DNA of 64,000 nucleotides, taken from positions 1-64,000 of the forward strand of contig NZ_JAFVLN010000026.1 of the NCBI RefSeq assembly GCF_017377775.1, in the 5' to 3' direction. Numbering within the stretch: the first letter of the stretch is position 1; every line of letters begins with the position of its first letter. The DNA is from Streptomyces sp. VRA16 Mangrove soil. Its GTDB lineage: Bacteria; Actinomycetota; Actinomycetes; Streptomycetales; Streptomycetaceae. Below are positions 15,710-23,760 of the stretch, one piece after another. The translations under genes and the position numbers were made by a program. The notes under the pieces were generated by a model. It did no database searches. It was not told where the DNA came from and was given only the letters and a program-made list of their open reading frames with translations.

Positions 15710-16615
15710 TCATCCGCCGATCCACGGCAGCTTGACGGTACCGCCCTTGTCCCAGGTGAGGGTGACGACGTCGGAGGCCTGCGTCAGGTTCGCCGCGAAG
15801 ACCTTGTCGCCGGTGTCCTTGCCGCCGCAGGACACCGCGATCCGGAAGCGGTCGCCGCTCATGGTCTGGCCGATGCCGCTGCAGATGCCCTTACCGCCGG
15901 CGTCGATGTAGGAGACGCTGTACTTCCCCTTCGCGCTGCCCGAGGTCATCTTGGCGCCGATGGTGAGGGTCTGTGCCTTCTCGTTCTGCCACTGGCCCTG
16001 GTAGCCGGTGTCGCCCGCGGGGCGCTCGCTCGGCCCGTCGGTGGTCTCGTCGGCGGTCGGCTCCTCGGTGGCGGGGTCGTCCGACTCCGCGACGCTCTCG
16101 TCGACGGACGGGCTCCCGCTGTCCGTCGCCACAACGCTGCTCTCCTTGGCGACCGGCTTGTCGTCCTTGCCGTCGTCGCCGAGGGTGCCCAGCATGATGC
16201 CGCCGCCCGCGAGCGCGGCGACGACCACGACCGCCGCGGCGATCAGCACGGCCTTCTTCTTGCCGCCGCCCGGCGTCTGGTTCGGGGGCGGCGGGAACTG
16301 GCCGTAAGGAGACGGCTGTTGGCCGTACGGCTGCTGACCGTACGGCTGCTGCGCGCTCTGCTGGCCGTAGCCGTACGCGGGCGGCTGTTGCGGTTGCTGG
16401 GGCTGTTGGGGCTGCGGCGCACCACCCGCGTACGGGTTGTCCGTGCCGCCGTACGGGCCGGGCGCGGGCGGCGAACCGTAGGGGCCCGGCGCCCCGTACG
16501 GGCCGGTCTGCGGCGGCTGCTGCGGTGGCTGCTGCGGCTGTCCGGGCGGCGGCTGCTGCCCGCCGTACCCGTATCCGTACCCCTGGCCCTGCCCGTCCTG
16601 CGGCGGCTGTGTCAT
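15710..16615 (-). CDS. Membrane-anchored protein with Pro/Gln/Tyr-rich N-terminus
   Basis: A 301-residue protein of unknown function. Residues 1-120 are a cytoplasmic low-complexity tract rich in Pro, Gln, Gly and Tyr, with repeated QPYGQQPYGQQ units. A basic KKK and one membrane segment (about 132-153, AVLIAAAVVVVAALAGGGIML) lead to an acidic Ser/Thr/Glu linker and a compact outer domain (about 205-301). That domain has two cysteines (GICSG and VSCGG) that may form a disulfide. Proteins of this layout are common in Streptomyces beside surface polysaccharide genes. ATG 16615 (MTQPPQDG) follows the stop-rich end of the next gene's leader by 87 bp. Confidence 0.8.
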   Translation of the reverse strand: MTQPPQDGQGQGYGYGYGGQQPPPGQPQQPPQQPPQTGPYGAPGPYGSPPAPGPYGGTDNPYAGGAPQPQQPQQPQQPPAYGYGQQSAQQPYGQQPYGQQPSPYGQFPPPPNQTPGGGKKKAVLIAAAVVVVAALAGGGIMLGTLGDDGKDDKPVAKESSVVATDSGSPSVDESVAESDDPATEEPTADETTDGPSERPAGDTGYQGQWQNEKAQTLTIGAKMTSGSAKGKYSVSYIDAGGKGICSGIGQTMSGDRFRIAVSCGGKDTGDKVFAANLTQASDVVTLTWDKGGTVKLPWIGG

Positions 16616-16702
16616 GGCTGCCCGTCCCCGTTCCCGGCTCCCCGTTTCCCCGTTTCCCCGTGCGAACCAGTCAACCCGGAGGGAAGCTCCGGACACAAGC
16701 CC

Positions 16703-18196
16703 TTACTTGCGCCCCCGCTTCTTCCGCGCGCCGTCGGGCCACAGCCGCGGCGAGCGCTTGGCGGCGAGGTCCTCGATCCAGCCGGTGCCCAGGATGGACA
16801 GCGCGATCAGCGGCCACACGAGCACGAACATCCACAGCATGTACGTCGAGTCGAGCGCGCTGCTCCACCGCGGGTCCTCCATGAACGGGAGGTCGTACGC
16901 GAGGTCGATGATCGGCACCGTGGCCATGATCAGCATGTTGTGCCACAGGTAGATCGTCACGGCCCGGTTGTTGGAGAGCGTGACGAGCTTGTCCCACCGG
17001 GCGAGTCTGCCGGGCAGCTCCTGCCAGGACGGCGAGTACTGGAGCAGGATCACCACGAACCCGAAGGACCAGGCGGCCTGGGCCAGCGGGATGTCGTTCA
17101 GGTCCCAGCCGTCCGGGCCGAGATGGCCCGAGGCCCACCACAGTCCGAAGCCCATGACGATCGCCGAGCAGGACACCGCGAGATAGCGCGGGATCTCCTT
17201 CAGCTTGCCCTCGTGGTGCGCGAACCCGAGCACCCAGCAGCTTCCGTAGACGGCGAAGTCGGTGACCGCGTTGCCCGTCTCGCCGGGGATGGTGACCACG
17301 CCGGTGCCGACGATCGCGGTCAGGCCGAGCGGGGCGAGCAGCGTCAGCCACGGCACCTTGCGGAACGCCTTCAGCAGCAGCGGCGAGGCGATCACGAACC
17401 ACATGTAGGCGCGCAGGTACCACAGCGGGCCGGCGGCCTGGGCGGGCCAGGTGTCCTCCAGGAGGCCCGACTGGGAGCCGAGGTGCCAGGGGAAACTGGG
17501 CGCGCCGACCGGCACCAGGTAGTTGAAGAGGCTGATCCAGCCCCATGTGCCGCCGTTGTCCGGGTCCTTGCCCGGGTTCCAGCCACCCAGGAACATCAGC
17601 GCGAGCACCGCCGCGCTGAACGCCCACATGGGCGGCAGCAGCCGGCGGATGCGACCGCGGATGACACCGAGCGCGGGGCGGCTGAGCGAGCGCGCCATCA
17701 GCGACCCGGCGAGCGCGAACATCACGCCCATGGACGGGAAGAGGACGGTCAGCCAGGCCCACCCGAAGAGGTGGTAGACGACGACACGGACCAGCGCGAG
17801 TGAGCGCAACAGGTCCAGATAGCGGTCACGGCCGGGCTTCTTCGGCTGGGGCTGCGCCGCCGGCGCCGGCGCGGGCTCCGGTGTCTCCAGGGCCTCAGGT
17901 ATGTGGGGCAACGGCCTGGTGCCGTCCTGCTGGTGCGGGATCTGGGCGAGCCGCGTGGTCATCGGCGTGGGATCGGGCGCCGGGGCCGGGGCGGGCGCCG
18001 CCGGCCAGCCGGAATCGGCCACGGACGGCCCGGCGGCGGGCCGGCCGGAATCGGCCACGGGCGCGCCACCGGCGACCGGCCAGCCGGCGTCGTCCGTGCC
18101 CTCCGCCGTGCGCCGCCAGTCGGACTCACGGCGCGCGGGCCGCTCGGACCCGTCGAACCAACCGCCCTGTCCTGAGGGTTCCCTGGGGTAGGTCAT
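16703..18196 (-). CDS. matA: Acyltransferase-3 membrane protein of mat-like operon
   Basis: A 497-residue membrane protein of the acyltransferase-3 family (OafA/IcaC-like), with a soluble Pro/Ala-rich N-terminus (about 1-125) and about ten membrane helices. The helices start at RDRYLDLLRSLALVRVVVYH, where the family's catalytic-type His follows the R-x10-H spacing. It probably modifies or helps export the polymer made by the upstream enzyme. Its ATG overlaps the stop of that gene by 4 bp (ATGA), so they are co-translated. In S. coelicolor and S. lividans the matA-matB pair makes poly-beta-1,6-N-acetylglucosamine for hyphal aggregation; the letter assignment here is from memory. Confidence 0.82.
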   Translation of the reverse strand: MTYPREPSGQGGWFDGSERPARRESDWRRTAEGTDDAGWPVAGGAPVADSGRPAAGPSVADSGWPAAPAPAPAPDPTPMTTRLAQIPHQQDGTRPLPHIPEALETPEPAPAPAAQPQPKKPGRDRYLDLLRSLALVRVVVYHLFGWAWLTVLFPSMGVMFALAGSLMARSLSRPALGVIRGRIRRLLPPMWAFSAAVLALMFLGGWNPGKDPDNGGTWGWISLFNYLVPVGAPSFPWHLGSQSGLLEDTWPAQAAGPLWYLRAYMWFVIASPLLLKAFRKVPWLTLLAPLGLTAIVGTGVVTIPGETGNAVTDFAVYGSCWVLGFAHHEGKLKEIPRYLAVSCSAIVMGFGLWWASGHLGPDGWDLNDIPLAQAAWSFGFVVILLQYSPSWQELPGRLARWDKLVTLSNNRAVTIYLWHNMLIMATVPIIDLAYDLPFMEDPRWSSALDSTYMLWMFVLVWPLIALSILGTGWIEDLAAKRSPRLWPDGARKKRGRK

Positions 18197-20391
18197 GCCA
18201 CCGGCCTCCTGTCGCCGCCGGACACCGAGGACGTGCGCTGGCGCGGCAGACCGCCCGGGGCGGAACCGAGCGCCCCGGTACGGCGCAGCTTCTGCCAGCG
18301 CAGACGGCCTCCGGTGAGTGCGGTGATCCACGACTGGAGGAGCACCACGTACATCAACTGTCGGTAGAGGAGCTGTTGCAGGGGGAGCGAGATGAGGTGC
18401 GTCATCTTCTCCTTGTCGAGGCGGAAGGCGTACGCCGCGCAGACCGCCTGGATCGCGAGGACGCCGAACCAGGCGCCGACCGTCTTCTCGGTGGGGCCGA
18501 ACACCACCCCGTAGATCAGGAAGATGTCGATGAGCGGCGCGAGCAGCGGCGCCAGGACCATGAAGAGCGAGACCAGCGGCAGGCCGACCCGGCCGAAGCG
18601 GCCGGAGGGGCCGCGCTCGATCACGGCGCGGCGGTGCTTCCAGATGGCCTGCATGGTCCCGTACGACCAGCGGTAGCGCTGCGACCACAGCTGCTGGACG
18701 GACTCCGGGGCCTCGGTCCAGGCGCGTGCCTTCTCCGCGTAGACGACGCGCCAGCCGTCGCGGTGCAGCGCCATGGTGACGTCGGTGTCCTCGGCGAGCG
18801 TGTCGTCGCTCATGCCGCCGATGCGCTCAAGGGCCGAGCGGCGGAAGGCTCCGACGGCGCCCGGGATCGTGGGCATGCAGCGCAGGATGTCGTACATGCG
18901 GCGGTCGAGGTTGAAGCCCATCACGTACTCGATGTGCTGCCAGGCGCCGATCAGCGAGTCCCGGTTGCCCACCTTCGCGTTGCCCGCGACCGCGCCCACG
19001 CGCGGGTCGCCGAACGGCTGGACCAGTTCGCGCACCGTCGCCGGCTCGAAGACGGTGTCGCCGTCCATCATCACGATCAGGTCGTACCGGGCGTTGGCCA
19101 GGCCCCTGTTGAGCGCGGCGGGCTTGCCCGCGTTGTGCTGGCGCACCACCCGGACGTTCGGCAGCCGCAGGTTCTCCACGATGCGGGCCGTGCCGTCCGT
19201 CGAGCCGTCGTCGATGACGATGATCTCGACGGGGTGCTCGCTCGCCATCAGGGAACGGACGGTGTTCTCGATGCACTTGGCCTCGTTGTAGGCCGGGACG
19301 AGGACCGAGACCGGCTCTCTGACCGGCGGCCCCCAGGCGAAGTTCTTGCGGCGCACCCGCCGGGCGTGGATTCCGGAGAGCAGCAGCATCAGGCCGAAGC
19401 GGCCCATGACGAGGACGCCGATGACGGCGAGCCCGACGACCAGCACGCCGGTGACGTCGTCGGAGGCCGCGACCGCGTAGACCCACGCCTTGCCCTTCCA
19501 CAGCTCCAGGCCCGTGACGGGCGTGTGGGCGCTGGGCATGCCGAGGGCCTCGGTGAGGTTCTGGAACTTGTAGCCCTGCTCCTGCAGTTCGGGCAGGAAG
19601 CGGTCGAGGGCCGCGACGGTCTGCGAGCGGTTGCCGCCGGAGTCGTGCATCAGGACGATGGCGCCCTTGCCGCCGTGCGGGGTGGCCCGGCGGATGATCT
19701 CGTCGACGCCGGGGCGCTTCCAGTCCTCGCTGTCGGTGTTGTTGACGACCGTGATGTAGCCGCGTGAGCCGATGTACTTCGTGACCGGCCATGACTTGTC
19801 GTCCATGGCGTCGGCGAACGACGAGTACGGCGGCCGGAACAGGGAGGTGCGCACGCCGGCCGCGCCCTCCAGGGCGAGCTGGTTCTGCGAGAGCTCCCAG
19901 TCGATGCGGTTCTGCGACTGGTAGGAGAGGTCGGGGTGGTTGAAGGTGTGCAGCCCCACCTCGTGGCCCTCGGCGACCATGCGGTGCACGAGATCGGGGT
20001 AGCGCGAGGCCATGGTGCCGGTGACGAAGAAGACGGCGTGGGCGTGGTGCGCCTTGAGCACGTCGAGGACCTTCGGGGTCCACTCCGGGTCGGGCCCGTC
20101 GTCGAAGGTGAGCACCAGCTTGTGGTCGGCTATGGAGCGGCTCGTCTCCTGGCCGCCCCGGGTGTCGATGACCGGGCCGCCGTCGAGGATCTTCTCGGGG
20201 ACCTGGTCGGTGGCGGCCTCCGGGCGGATCCGGTGGTCGGCCATGATCTCGCTGTGCACGTAGCCGCGGAGCATGAGCATCGCGATCATGGCGACGAGCA
20301 GCAGCGAGGGCAGGAGATAGCGCAGGGGCAGCCGGCGCTTGCGCGCGCGGGCCGCGGCCCTGGACTGCCGGGGACGGGAGCGGTGGGACAT
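18193..20391 (-). CDS. matB: Polysaccharide deacetylase / GT2 synthase fusion, Mat-type
   Basis: A 732-residue bifunctional membrane enzyme. After a basic N-terminus and a membrane segment (about 24-44), an outer NodB/CE4 deacetylase domain has TFDDG (Asp97, Asp98), GLHTFNHPD (metal His-x3-His), FRPPYSSF and VLMHDSGG, a complete catalytic set. A second membrane segment near 320-340 leads to a cytoplasmic processive GT2 domain with VPAYNE, IDDGSTDG, MDGDT, AEDTD and QRYRW (Q-x2-R-W). Several C-terminal membrane helices follow. Fusion of PgaB-like and PgaC-like activities fits synthesis and partial deacetylation of poly-N-acetylglucosamine. ATG 20391; a duplicated GTAGAGATG just upstream makes a 4-codon mini-ORF. 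Confidence 0.9.
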   Translation of the reverse strand: MSHRSRPRQSRAAARARKRRLPLRYLLPSLLLVAMIAMLMLRGYVHSEIMADHRIRPEAATDQVPEKILDGGPVIDTRGGQETSRSIADHKLVLTFDDGPDPEWTPKVLDVLKAHHAHAVFFVTGTMASRYPDLVHRMVAEGHEVGLHTFNHPDLSYQSQNRIDWELSQNQLALEGAAGVRTSLFRPPYSSFADAMDDKSWPVTKYIGSRGYITVVNNTDSEDWKRPGVDEIIRRATPHGGKGAIVLMHDSGGNRSQTVAALDRFLPELQEQGYKFQNLTEALGMPSAHTPVTGLELWKGKAWVYAVAASDDVTGVLVVGLAVIGVLVMGRFGLMLLLSGIHARRVRRKNFAWGPPVREPVSVLVPAYNEAKCIENTVRSLMASEHPVEIIVIDDGSTDGTARIVENLRLPNVRVVRQHNAGKPAALNRGLANARYDLIVMMDGDTVFEPATVRELVQPFGDPRVGAVAGNAKVGNRDSLIGAWQHIEYVMGFNLDRRMYDILRCMPTIPGAVGAFRRSALERIGGMSDDTLAEDTDVTMALHRDGWRVVYAEKARAWTEAPESVQQLWSQRYRWSYGTMQAIWKHRRAVIERGPSGRFGRVGLPLVSLFMVLAPLLAPLIDIFLIYGVVFGPTEKTVGAWFGVLAIQAVCAAYAFRLDKEKMTHLISLPLQQLLYRQLMYVVLLQSWITALTGGRLRWQKLRRTGALGSAPGGLPRQRTSSVSGGDRRPVA

Positions 20392-20554
20392 CTCTACAGG
20401 TCGCTCATCTCTACGGAACGCTGCTTCACGGGGAGGGGACGAAAGCCCCCGGGCCGGGGGCAAGGGCCGGGGGCCGGAGCCGGGGCCCGGTCTCGGGTCA
20501 CGGCTGAGGACGGGGCGTCGGCGGCGCCGCACGGAGCGGGTGGGACCGCTCCCT

Positions 20555-21355
20555 CTACGACGCCACGGACGACGCCGACGGTTCTGCGCCCGTGCCCTGT
20601 CCGTCCGGAAGGTGCGCGGACGTGCCGTCGGCCACGGTGTCCGTGCCGCCGCCGCCCGAGGTGGTGCCCTCGGGGGGCGGGTCGACGGGCGGCGTGGTCG
20701 TCGGGTCCGGGTCCGCGGGTGTCGTCGGGTCGGCCGGCTTCGTGGTCGTGCCGCCCGCGGGTGTCGTCGGGTCGGCCGGCTTCGTGGTCGTGCCGCCGGT
20801 GGGCCTGCCCGATCCGGTGGCGCCACTGGTGGGCTTGCCCTGGTCGTCCGTGGCGCCCGCCGACGGCGAGGTGCTCGCGCCGGGCGAAGCGGCGGCGCCG
20901 GACGCCGTGCCGGAGGCGCTCGGGTCCGGGGTGGCGCCGGTCGACGTGGTGGGCGACGCGGAGTCCGCGGGCAGCTCCGTCTGGGTGTCGACCGTGTCCG
21001 CGGACTTCTGGTCCTCGGAGAGTCCGGGCAGCCAGGGCGCGCTGGAGTTCCCCGACAGCAGCGTGGCCACGATGACCACCGCGTACACCGCGCAGGCCAG
21101 GCCCACGGCCACACCGAACCGTCGGAACGTGCGGCTGCGCCGTCCCGAGTCGTCGACGAAGACGGGGACTTCCTTGTCGCCGCCCGGGTCGGGACCCGCG
21201 CCCGCTTCGCCGGGCAGCTTGCCCGCGGCGATCATCTCGCCCAGCAGCCGGCCCGCGCCGTCGAGCTGGACCGTCACCTCGTGCGGGTCATGGGTCTGCC
21301 CCGGTAGGGCGTCTTCTCGCCAGTTCTCCACCGTACGCACATCCCCCCAGGACAT
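20555..21355 (-). CDS. Single-pass protein with Pro/Thr-rich outer tail, mat operon
   Basis: A 266-residue protein not recognised by name. The cytoplasmic part (1-80) starts MSWGDVRTVENWRED and includes a VTVQLDGAGRLLGEMIAAGK stretch. One membrane segment lies near 83-103 (FGVAVGLACAVYAVVIVATLL). The outer tail is Ser/Thr/Pro/Gly-rich and contains a 14-residue unit GGTTTKPADPTTPA repeated exactly, encoded by two 42-bp direct repeats. It is 163 bp upstream of the deacetylase/GT fusion on the same strand and probably starts that unit. A wall-spanning spacer or partner of the polymer machinery is plausible but unproven. ATG 21355 was chosen; the frame upstream is leader. Confidence 0.75.
   Translation of the reverse strand: MSWGDVRTVENWREDALPGQTHDPHEVTVQLDGAGRLLGEMIAAGKLPGEAGAGPDPGGDKEVPVFVDDSGRRSRTFRRFGVAVGLACAVYAVVIVATLLSGNSSAPWLPGLSEDQKSADTVDTQTELPADSASPTTSTGATPDPSASGTASGAAASPGASTSPSAGATDDQGKPTSGATGSGRPTGGTTTKPADPTTPAGGTTTKPADPTTPADPDPTTTPPVDPPPEGTTSGGGGTDTVADGTSAHLPDGQGTGAEPSASSVAS
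20715..20798. repeat. Two 42-bp direct repeats inside coding region
   Basis: The 42-bp unit encoding GGTTTKPADPTTPA occurs twice in tandem in the gene above, almost without change. The near identity suggests recent slippage or selection for repeat number. Confidence 0.8.
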
Positions 21356-21498
21356 GGCTTGCTCATGTTCATGGGCGTGTGCGACGTCCGGGCGCCTGTC
21401 GCCCCGGAACGAGCCCCCACTCGATCCGGGCGCCCCCCTTATCACACTGCGCCCGCACGATGAATGTAGCGCACGCCAGTGACAGCCGTGTCCGCACA

Positions 21499-22476
21499 TC
21501 AGTCACGGGTCATCATGATGAGTGCATCTGTGGCCGGTATCCACCCGTTCTCTGGCCTGCGGAGCCATCCGTTCTGCTCCGCGAGCTCTGCCGCCGCGGC
21601 CCGAACTGCCGCAATTCCAGGGTGTTTGCGCCCCTTTCGCCACACCAGTGACAGAGGCGACAGCGGAACCGGATCGACGAGGGGGCGCAGCACCGCGCCG
21701 GGCATGGCCGGAAAGTCCACTCCGGTGAGGACCGGATTCCGGTATTTGGTCATGATCCGCCGGAATTCCTCCTTACCGATGGCGAGGGGCGCGGGTGGCG
21801 CGATGTCGATGCCGCGCCCGGCGAACAACTGCCGCGCCAGGTCGGTCCACTCCGGCGTACGGGGGTTGCCCGCGCCCGCGTAGACGGTCTCCCCCGCGAG
21901 CCGGTCGAGCGGTACGGCGTCGAGCGCGGCCAGTGGATGGTCGTCGGGCAGCACGACGGCCATCGGCTCGTAGCGCAGGGGCTGCTGGGCGAGACGCGCG
22001 CGCACCGCGGGGTCGAGCCCGGCGAACCGGCCGAAGGACAGGTCGAGGCGCCCGGCGAGCAGTTCGGCGGCGGCCCCGGTCAGGCCGCTCTCGTAGCGGG
22101 CCATCAGCTCGCAGCCCGGGGCGAGTTCACGGGCCCGCGCCAGGACCTGCTCGGTGACCAGGCCGGGGCTGTTGACGTCGACGAGCAGCGGGCGGTCCTC
22201 GGCGGCGGGCCGGGCGAACGCGGCGAGCAGCTCGTCCTGCGCCTCGATCGCCCGCCGCGCGTGGGGCAGCAGCCGGGCCCCGTCGGCGGTGAGCGTCACC
22301 TGGCGCGTCGTGCGCCCGAACAGCTCGACGCCCAGCTCCCGCTCCAGGCGCCGGATGTCACGGCTGAGCGCCTGCTGGGCGACGTAGAGGCGGGCGGCGG
22401 CGCGGGTGAAGTGGAGCTCGTCGGCGACGGCGAGGAAGGCGCGCAGGAGACGGGGCTCGACGTTCTTCGGGGACAC
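21499..22476 (-). CDS. LysR-family transcription regulator
   Basis: A 325-residue LysR regulator. The N-terminal winged helix (1-60, LLRAFLAVADELHFTRAAARLYVAQQALSRDIRRLE) is intact, and a periplasmic-binding-like effector domain fills about 90-295. It diverges from an MFS exporter gene across 83 bp, the usual arrangement for a LysR regulator and its target. A 7-bp inverted pair CGCAGGT/ACCTGCG (22492-22498 and 22539-22545) lies in that gap. The start is GTG 22476, with only a weak ribosome-binding site (CTCCGG). The effector cannot be inferred. Confidence 0.9.
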   Translation of the reverse strand: MSPKNVEPRLLRAFLAVADELHFTRAAARLYVAQQALSRDIRRLERELGVELFGRTTRQVTLTADGARLLPHARRAIEAQDELLAAFARPAAEDRPLLVDVNSPGLVTEQVLARARELAPGCELMARYESGLTGAAAELLAGRLDLSFGRFAGLDPAVRARLAQQPLRYEPMAVVLPDDHPLAALDAVPLDRLAGETVYAGAGNPRTPEWTDLARQLFAGRGIDIAPPAPLAIGKEEFRRIMTKYRNPVLTGVDFPAMPGAVLRPLVDPVPLSPLSLVWRKGRKHPGIAAVRAAAAELAEQNGWLRRPENGWIPATDALIMMTRD

Positions 22477-22491
22477 CCGGAGAATTTACAA

Positions 22492-22545
22492 CGCAGGTGC
22501 GTGAATGGGTACCGAGTAGGTGTTGGACCCCGCGCCTGACCTGCG
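22492..22545. promoter_or_regulatory. Divergent promoter region of lysR/MFS with inverted 7-mers
   Basis: CGCAGGT at 22492-22498 and ACCTGCG at 22539-22545 are inverted about 40 bp apart between divergent genes. They could be paired half-sites for the LysR protein, but spacing and length are weak evidence. Confidence 0.3.
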
Positions 22546-22559
22546 GCGACGCTTTTGGC

Positions 22560-23756
22560 ATGGCCACTGTCACGACGTACTCCCGGCTCTTCGCGATCCC
22601 CGGCGCCCGCGCCTTCACCCTCGGCAACCTCATCGCCCGCTTCCCGCAGGGGATGTTCAGCATCAGCGCGGTGATGCTGGTCTCCGGGGTCCGCGGCTCG
22701 TACGCCCTGGCCGGGGCGCTGACCGCGACGGGCCTGGTCGCGAGCGTGTTCGTCGGGCCGTGGCTGGCCCGGATGGTGGACCGGCACGGGCAGGCCCGGA
22801 TCGCCGTGCCCGCGACGCTGGTCGCGGCGAGCGGCGCGCTCGCCCTGCTGATCTGCGTACGCCTGGACGTTCCCGACTGGGTGCTGTTCGCGGCGTATCT
22901 GCCGACGGCCGCGCAGCCGAACACCGGTGGCATGTCACGGGCCCGCTGGGCGCATCTGCTCGACGGGGACCCCAGGGCGCTGCACACCGCGAACTCCTTC
23001 GAGCAGGCGGTGGACGAGCTGTGCTTCATGCTCGGCCCGGTGGTGGCGGCGTTCCTGTGCAGCGCGCTGTTCCCCGAGGCGGGCGCGCTGGTCGGGGCGG
23101 CCCTGATGGTGACGGGGATGCTGGTGTTCGCCGCGCAGCGCGCCACGGAACCGCCCGCCCGGCCGCGCACCGCCGCGACCCGTACTCCGCTGCGGGTCGC
23201 CGGGGTGCCGCCGCTGCTCGCCGTCTTCCTCGCGACGGGCGCGATCTTCGGCTCGCTCGAAGTCGTCACCGTGGCCTTCGCCGACGCGCAGGGCCACAAG
23301 GCGTGGGCGGGCGGTGTGCTCGCGCTGCAGGCGGCGGGGTCGTGCGCGGCGGGTCTGGTGTTCGGCGCGGTGAAGCCGTCGGGGCCCGCGGCCCGCAGGC
23401 ATCCGCTGTGCGTCGCGGCGATGGCCGCGCTGATGACGCTGCCCCTGCTGGCGGCGGCCATCACAGGTTCGCTGTATCTGCTCGGCGGCGCGCTGCTGAT
23501 CGCCGGGATGGCGACGGCGCCGACGATGGTGACGGGCATGACGCTGGTTCAGGAGCGGACGCCCGAGGGGCAGTTGAACGAGGGCATGACGCTCGCGGTG
23601 ACGGCGATCCTCGGCGGCATCGCGGCCGGCTCGGCCGGCGGTGGCGCCGCGGTGGAGCACTGGGGCCCCACCGCGGCGTACGCGGTCCCGGTCACGGCGG
23701 CGGCGACCGCGCTGGTCCTGGCGCTCTGCGGCTACGTACGCGGCACCAGGAAGTGA
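22560..23756 (+). CDS. MFS transporter, drug-efflux type
   Basis: A 398-residue major facilitator protein with about 12 helices. A motif-A-like segment, GPWLARMVDRHGQARI, lies between helices 2 and 3. It most resembles actinobacterial drug or metabolite exporters. ATG 22560 (MATVTTYSRLFAIPG) is 83 bp from the divergent LysR start, so it is the likely target of that regulator. The gene ends only 4 bp before the convergent dacB-like stop, with no room for a terminator between them, so transcriptional overlap is expected. Confidence 0.88.
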   Translation: MATVTTYSRLFAIPGARAFTLGNLIARFPQGMFSISAVMLVSGVRGSYALAGALTATGLVASVFVGPWLARMVDRHGQARIAVPATLVAASGALALLICVRLDVPDWVLFAAYLPTAAQPNTGGMSRARWAHLLDGDPRALHTANSFEQAVDELCFMLGPVVAAFLCSALFPEAGALVGAALMVTGMLVFAAQRATEPPARPRTAATRTPLRVAGVPPLLAVFLATGAIFGSLEVVTVAFADAQGHKAWAGGVLALQAAGSCAAGLVFGAVKPSGPAARRHPLCVAAMAALMTLPLLAAAITGSLYLLGGALLIAGMATAPTMVTGMTLVQERTPEGQLNEGMTLAVTAILGGIAAGSAGGGAAVEHWGPTAAYAVPVTAAATALVLALCGYVRGTRK

Positions 23757-23760
23757 CCTG

